A DNA stretch of 32,092 nucleotides, taken from positions 1 through 32,092 of the forward strand of contig CANQKD010000022.1 of NCBI GenBank assembly GCA_947624375.1, written 5' to 3'. This stretch comes from an uncultured Clostridia bacterium. GTDB taxonomy: Bacteria; Bacillota; Clostridia; Oscillospirales; Ruminococcaceae. Under the pieces are notes generated by a model that was given only the letters and a program-made list of their open reading frames with translations, was not told the origin of the DNA and searched no databases. Position numbers and translations under genes: made by a program. Numbering within the stretch: the stretch's first letter is position 1; the number at the start of each line of letters is the position of its first letter. Below, piece by piece: positions 28,830-32,092 of this stretch.

Positions 28830-29828
28830 TCATTTTGCCTCTTTCTTCAAGTACCCTTTCTCATACAAACAAGCTACCACTTTTTTCATTTCATCGCTCA
28901 GATCAGAGTCTGCAACATCGGCTACTTGTATACCGCTTATAACGGGTTTGGAAGCAACTTTAGCTTTGGTGAACGTGACATTCTCACCCATCTCTCTGCT
29001 TTTTATATTGATGTAAAGATTCTCGCCGCCGTGTCCGTAATTTTTAAAGACTATCTTCTGCCAGTAGCCGTTGCCATCCTCTTGCGGCTCAATGCAGACC
29101 GCCCATTTAATAGGCTGACCGTTATGCATGACCATACAGCCGGCCTCGTCAAGCGCGCTGCCTATCTCATCAGCCTTGTCAAGCAAAACATGCGCGCGTT
29201 CTTGTACTTCTTCATGCTCCTCAATATACTTCTTTGTGTCGGTATCCAGATAGGAATATTTATATCTTCTTTCCTGCGCCGGCACGGCAGCCGCCTCCTG
29301 TGTTTCGGGGATCCGGGCACTTTCCGGCAGCAGTTCGGGAGCTTTGTCTTTCAGCGCGCTGATGATATCATTATAAAACTTGTCCGAATCTACATCAAGC
29401 ACAATATAGTGTACGCTGTCCACTTCCAAAAAATTTCCAATGATATATTCAGCAGTATTCACAAATTCCGGGGCGGTCTTGTTATATCCGGTATTTATCT
29501 CTTTCAGGATATCGCTGAACAGTCTATCTTCAAAATTGATCGGAATAATAAATTTTCCCCAATTATGCGCTATATCTAATTCAAATTTTACATAGCTGCT
29601 CAGCAGTGCATTTTTGCCGGCAAAGAACAGCACCGCGCGGCAATTATCATCGCGGATGATCTGCCGTACATTTTTCTCCCAATTAGTGCCGCCGGTAATG
29701 TTTTCATCATACCAGATGTTCAGTCCGTACTGTTCATGAAGCCGCTCAACACCTTTTACCACAATGTCTTTGTCGCCGCTGCTGTAGCTGATAAATATGT
29801 ACGGTTTTCCTTCTGTATACGTGTTCAT
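28830..29828 (-). CDS. TIR domain protein
   Basis: 332 aa. N-terminal TIR domain (about 8-150): PYIFISYSSGDKDIV is the first strand and box 1, WYDENITGGTNWEKNVRQII the second region, and SSYVKFELDIAH carries the conserved Glu (E83) that is catalytic in NAD-cleaving TIR enzymes. Residues about 150-332 are of unknown family and include a segment rich in acidic/basic residues (about 195-225). Bacterial TIR proteins act as NADases in phage defence or as scaffolds; no partner defence gene (SIR2, STING, Thoeris ThsA) is adjacent. Ribosome site AGGGGATGG is unusual. Intergenic repeats abut both ends. Confidence 0.88.
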   Translation of the reverse strand: MNTYTEGKPYIFISYSSGDKDIVVKGVERLHEQYGLNIWYDENITGGTNWEKNVRQIIRDDNCRAVLFFAGKNALLSSYVKFELDIAHNWGKFIIPINFEDRLFSDILKEINTGYNKTAPEFVNTAEYIIGNFLEVDSVHYIVLDVDSDKFYNDIISALKDKAPELLPESARIPETQEAAAVPAQERRYKYSYLDTDTKKYIEEHEEVQERAHVLLDKADEIGSALDEAGCMVMHNGQPIKWAVCIEPQEDGNGYWQKIVFKNYGHGGENLYINIKSREMGENVTFTKAKVASKPVISGIQVADVADSDLSDEMKKVVACLYEKGYLKKEAK

Positions 29829-29829
29829 A

Positions 29830-30065
29830 CTGTTACCATCCCCTATTAGAAGTTAGATGTTAGAGGTTAGATGTTAGAAATATTTTCCGACATTTGTGCG
29901 TAGTTATCATGCCTGCGGTTTACAAGAGGCAAGAAGCAAGAAATTGCTCTTTACAGTTTTTCACATACTTTTCAAATGCTCATCTTGCTTCTATATGAAC
30001 CGCAGAAATGGCAAGCCCACGCAACCGCCGCAAGACCATTTCTAACTTCTAACATCTAACCTCTT
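29830..30065. repeat. Nested imperfect palindrome of intergenic repeat motifs
   Basis: No gene. From outside to inside: TTAGAAGTTAGATGTTAGAG against TCTAACTTCTAACATCTAAC; CCTGCGGTTT against GAACCGCAG; AGAGGCAAGAAGCAAGAA against TCTTGCTTCT; ACTTTTCAAATGCTC in the centre. The arms can fold into one long hairpin. Confidence 0.75.
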
Positions 30066-30174
30066 ATATCGCAAACTTTCAAAACATCTTTTTCTTCCAA
30101 GCCCCGACCATGTGTTTCTATTATATCACATTTATCTCTAAAAGAAAAGCCTTTTGAAAAATTTTTGCCTGCCC

Positions 30175-30218
30175 TTGACATTTGAGCTGTTATGTGTTAT
30201 CATACAATCGTATTGTAT
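30175..30218 (+). promoter_or_regulatory. Promoter of panT-coaX with operator-like palindrome
   Basis: TTGACA (30175-30180), 17-nt spacer, TATCAT (30198-30203). The perfect inverted repeat ATACAAT-CGT-ATTGTAT (30202-30218) overlaps the -10 and start point, a place where a repressor would block transcription. A GGCAGC...GCTGCC hairpin follows in the leader (30224-30245). Confidence 0.62.
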
Positions 30219-30277
30219 CTTCAGGCAGCTTCATTCGGGGCTGCCGCACGAAGAATGATAACAAGGAGGAACTTGAT

Positions 30278-30907
30278 ATGTCAAACAAAAACCAAAAGAC
30301 TTCGGTGCTCAGCATCAAGTCGCTGACCTTGCTGGGTCTGCTGACGGCGATCGTTATGCTTTTCTCATTCACGCCGATCGGCTCTATACCCATAGGTCCG
30401 CTCGTGATCACACTCAACGTTATACCTATCGCCATTGCCGCGATAGCCGTAGGTCCGTTTGGCGGCGCTGTTATAGGCGGCGTTTTCGGTCTGATGAGCT
30501 TTCTGCAATGCGTGGGCATAGGCGTGCCAAGCGCTATGGGAGAGATACTTTTCAACATCAATCCGTTCTTAGCGTTCGTTCAGAGGTTTATCCCTCGCCT
30601 GCTTGACGGCTTTCTGGTGGGACTGCTGTTCATGCTGCTGTCAAAGATCGGCAACAAATACGCCGCCTGCTGTATAACAGGCTTTCTTACGGCGTTTCTG
30701 AACACTGCGTTTTTCATGAGCGCGCTTGTGCTGCTTTTCGGCAATACCGACTACATGAAAGAAACAATGGACGGCAAAAGCTTTCTGCCGTTCGTGGTAT
30801 CGTTCGTCGGCGTGAACGCCATAGTTGAGATGATCGCCGCAACGATAATTTCCGGCGCGGTAGGTTTCGCTCTTATAAAAGCAGGGTTTGTAAAGATCAA
30901 AAAGTAA
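30278..30907 (+). CDS. panT: ECF transporter S component, probably pantothenate-specific
   Basis: 209 aa from the ATG at 30278 (AAGGAGG 8 nt upstream). About six hydrophobic segments, small size and a basic N-terminus, the layout of substrate-binding S components that dock on the energy-coupling EcfA/A'/T module. FTPIGSIPIGPLVITLNVIP and AVGPFGGAVIGGVFGLMSFL are typical of the PanT-like group (ECF_trnsprt / DUF6580-like). The next gene, 18 nt on, is pantothenate kinase, which supports pantothenate as substrate. Genes for EcfA and EcfT are not in the window. A biotin or other vitamin S component is a weaker alternative. Confidence 0.82.
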   Translation: MSNKNQKTSVLSIKSLTLLGLLTAIVMLFSFTPIGSIPIGPLVITLNVIPIAIAAIAVGPFGGAVIGGVFGLMSFLQCVGIGVPSAMGEILFNINPFLAFVQRFIPRLLDGFLVGLLFMLLSKIGNKYAACCITGFLTAFLNTAFFMSALVLLFGNTDYMKETMDGKSFLPFVVSFVGVNAIVEMIAATIISGAVGFALIKAGFVKIKK

Positions 30908-30925
30908 AAAAAGGGGGTAATTGCC

Positions 30926-31702
30926 GTGATACTCGCAATAGACGTAGGCAACACCAACATCGTTATAGGCTGCTGCGACAGCAACGAAAACAAGGTGCTT
31001 TTCACCGAACGTCTCTCCACCAGCCACAGCGCAACGGTGCTTGAATATGCTATCTCTTTCAAGAACGTTTTAGAGCTTTACGGCATCGACCCTAAAGATA
31101 TCGAGGGCGGCATGATATCATCGGTAGTGCCCTCTGCCACGCTGGCTATAAAGCAGGCGGTCGCAAAGCTTACCGGCAAGAATATGCTCGTGGTAGGCCC
31201 CGGGATAAAAACGGGCTTGGTCATACAGATGGAGAACCCCAAACAGCTGGGCAGCGATCTGGTTGTAGGCGCGGTGGCAGCAATTGCAAAGTACAAAGCG
31301 CCGATGGTGATATTTGATCTCGGTACTGCAACTACAGCGGCAGTCATAAACGAAAACAACACCTACATAGGCGGAATGATAATGCCCGGCGTGAACGTTT
31401 CGCTGAACTCACTCACGAACAGCACATCGCAGCTGCCGAAGATAAGCCTTGAAGCCCCGAAAAAGCTGATAGGCGGCAACACTGTTGAGTGCATGACAAG
31501 CGGAATTTTCTATTCCACAGCCGCCAGCCTTGACGGCATCGCCGACAGGATAGAGCAGGAAATGGGGCAGCCGATAACCGTTATAGCAACGGGCGGACTT
31601 GCATCTACCATTGTGCCGTTCTGCCGCAGAGATATCATAATAAACGATGATCTTTTGCTTGAGGGTCTGATGATACTTTACGGAAAAAATCATACGAAAT
31701 AA
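30926..31702 (+). CDS. coaX: Type III pantothenate kinase
   Basis: 258 aa. Phosphorylates pantothenate, the first step of CoA synthesis; type III enzymes are not feedback-inhibited by CoA and use a monovalent cation. Acetate-kinase/ASKHA fold signatures: ILAIDVGNTNIVIGCCD at the N-terminus (phosphate loop), SSVVPS, GPGIKTGL, the QLGSDLVVGAVAA loop with its catalytic Asp, FDLGTATT and GGMIMPGVNVSLNSL. The start is GTG at 30926, with GGGGG 8-9 nt upstream. Co-transcribed with panT. A terminator follows. Confidence 0.96.
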   Translation: MILAIDVGNTNIVIGCCDSNENKVLFTERLSTSHSATVLEYAISFKNVLELYGIDPKDIEGGMISSVVPSATLAIKQAVAKLTGKNMLVVGPGIKTGLVIQMENPKQLGSDLVVGAVAAIAKYKAPMVIFDLGTATTAAVINENNTYIGGMIMPGVNVSLNSLTNSTSQLPKISLEAPKKLIGGNTVECMTSGIFYSTAASLDGIADRIEQEMGQPITVIATGGLASTIVPFCRRDIIINDDLLLEGLMILYGKNHTK

Positions 31703-31728
31703 CAACATACATGATACAATACAAAACG

Positions 31729-31768
31729 AGCCTCTTGCGGCATAAACCGCAGGAGGTTATTTTATTTA
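31729..31768 (+). terminator. Terminator of panT-coaX
   Basis: CCTCTTGCGG pairs with CCGCAGGAGG (one mismatch) around CATAAA, followed by TTATTTTATTT. Confidence 0.8.
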
Positions 31769-32092
31769 TTGCTGCTTACGCAGCACCCTGCGGAGCTGTT
31801 CAACGCCCAACTTTAATTTTGTAATCTCCTCATTTTGAGCGAGCTTACACTTTTGCGCATTTTCCTGTTAAGAATTTTTCACATTGTACGGCGTTCCGGA
31901 ATGGAACGCGGAAAGATAGCGTTGCGCTACAACTAGGGGAGGCTCAGCTATTAGAAGCAAGATAACGAGAAGCAAGAGGCAAGATGAGCGTTTTGAAAAA
32001 GTTTGCGCAAAGCTTTAAAAAGCATTTCTAACCTCTAACTTCTAACATCTTACCTCTAATAGCGGAGCGCACGCTGTAGGGGATTTCGCCAT
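31769..32092. repeat. Repeat-rich right edge
   Basis: No gene. GCTTACGCAGCACCCTGCGG, hairpin GCGTTCCGGAATGGAACGC, GCGTTGCGCTACAACTAGGG, AGAAGCAAGATAACGAGAAG, TCTAACCTCTAACTTCTAAC and AGCGGAGCGCACGCTGTA: the same module order as at 17640-17900. Confidence 0.7.

Noticed and set aside
28830-29828. Thoeris or CBASS-type multi-gene defence system
   Set aside because: No SIR2, SLOG, cyclase or other partner gene neighbours the TIR gene; flanks are repeats and an HIT gene.
30222-30245. pan-motif RNA or riboswitch before panT
   Set aside because: Only one simple 6-bp hairpin is visible, without features I can tie to a known aptamer.

Overview
The window looks like the chromosome of a low-to-mid GC anaerobic Firmicute of the Clostridia, most like a gut Ruminococcus or Oscillospiraceae species. 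This is inferred from the gene set (RNase Y, PPDK, ECF-type PanT with type III pantothenate kinase, a Na/Pi-cotransporter with PhoU-like tail), consensus sigma-A promoters, AGGAGG-type ribosome sites, a probable T-box leader and dense non-coding repeats between genes. No rRNA, tRNA, insertion sequence or CRISPR array was recognised.

Layout. 1-888 is repeat-rich intergenic DNA. 889-4572 (minus) is a tightly packed five-gene operon: GNAT, small membrane protein, membrane lipase/esterase, GNAT, membrane-anchored alpha/beta hydrolase. A roughly 300-nt leader with T-box features precedes it. Divergent from it is rny (5048-6613, plus), followed by an O-antigen ligase/polymerase-like membrane protein. 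9049-11494 (minus) is a glutamine-dependent NAD synthetase followed by a DinB-like protein. On both sides of that pair lie six copies (two plus four) of a roughly 350-bp cassette. Each encodes a 24-26 aa hydrophobic peptide on the minus strand and a roughly 95-nt convergent RNA on the plus strand, each with its own near-perfect promoter. They look like type I toxin-antitoxin modules and are the most notable content of the window. 13178-14872 (plus) holds four tandem zinc-ribbon/membrane paralogues.

14920-18386 is repeat-rich around a Na/Pi-cotransporter gene (minus) that has a candidate PHO box. Then, all minus strand, come asnB with a coupled NADAR gene (asnB has a leader terminator), ppdK, and a coaBC-glmU operon. 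26400-30070 is a patchwork of repeats and small accessory genes: a GNAT, an HIT / zinc-ribbon / TfoX-like group, and a stand-alone TIR protein bracketed by repeats. The right end carries a panT-coaX operon (plus), so pantothenate uptake, pantothenate phosphorylation and the CoaBC steps of CoA synthesis lie within 6 kb.

The intergenic repeats are a mosaic of short hairpin modules and runs of AGAAGCAAGAGGCAAGA-like and TCTAACTTCTAACCTCT-like motifs in both orientations. In several places they run into the ends of genes. Everything here comes from reading the sequence. Functions are family-level inferences, and no database search or folding program was run.
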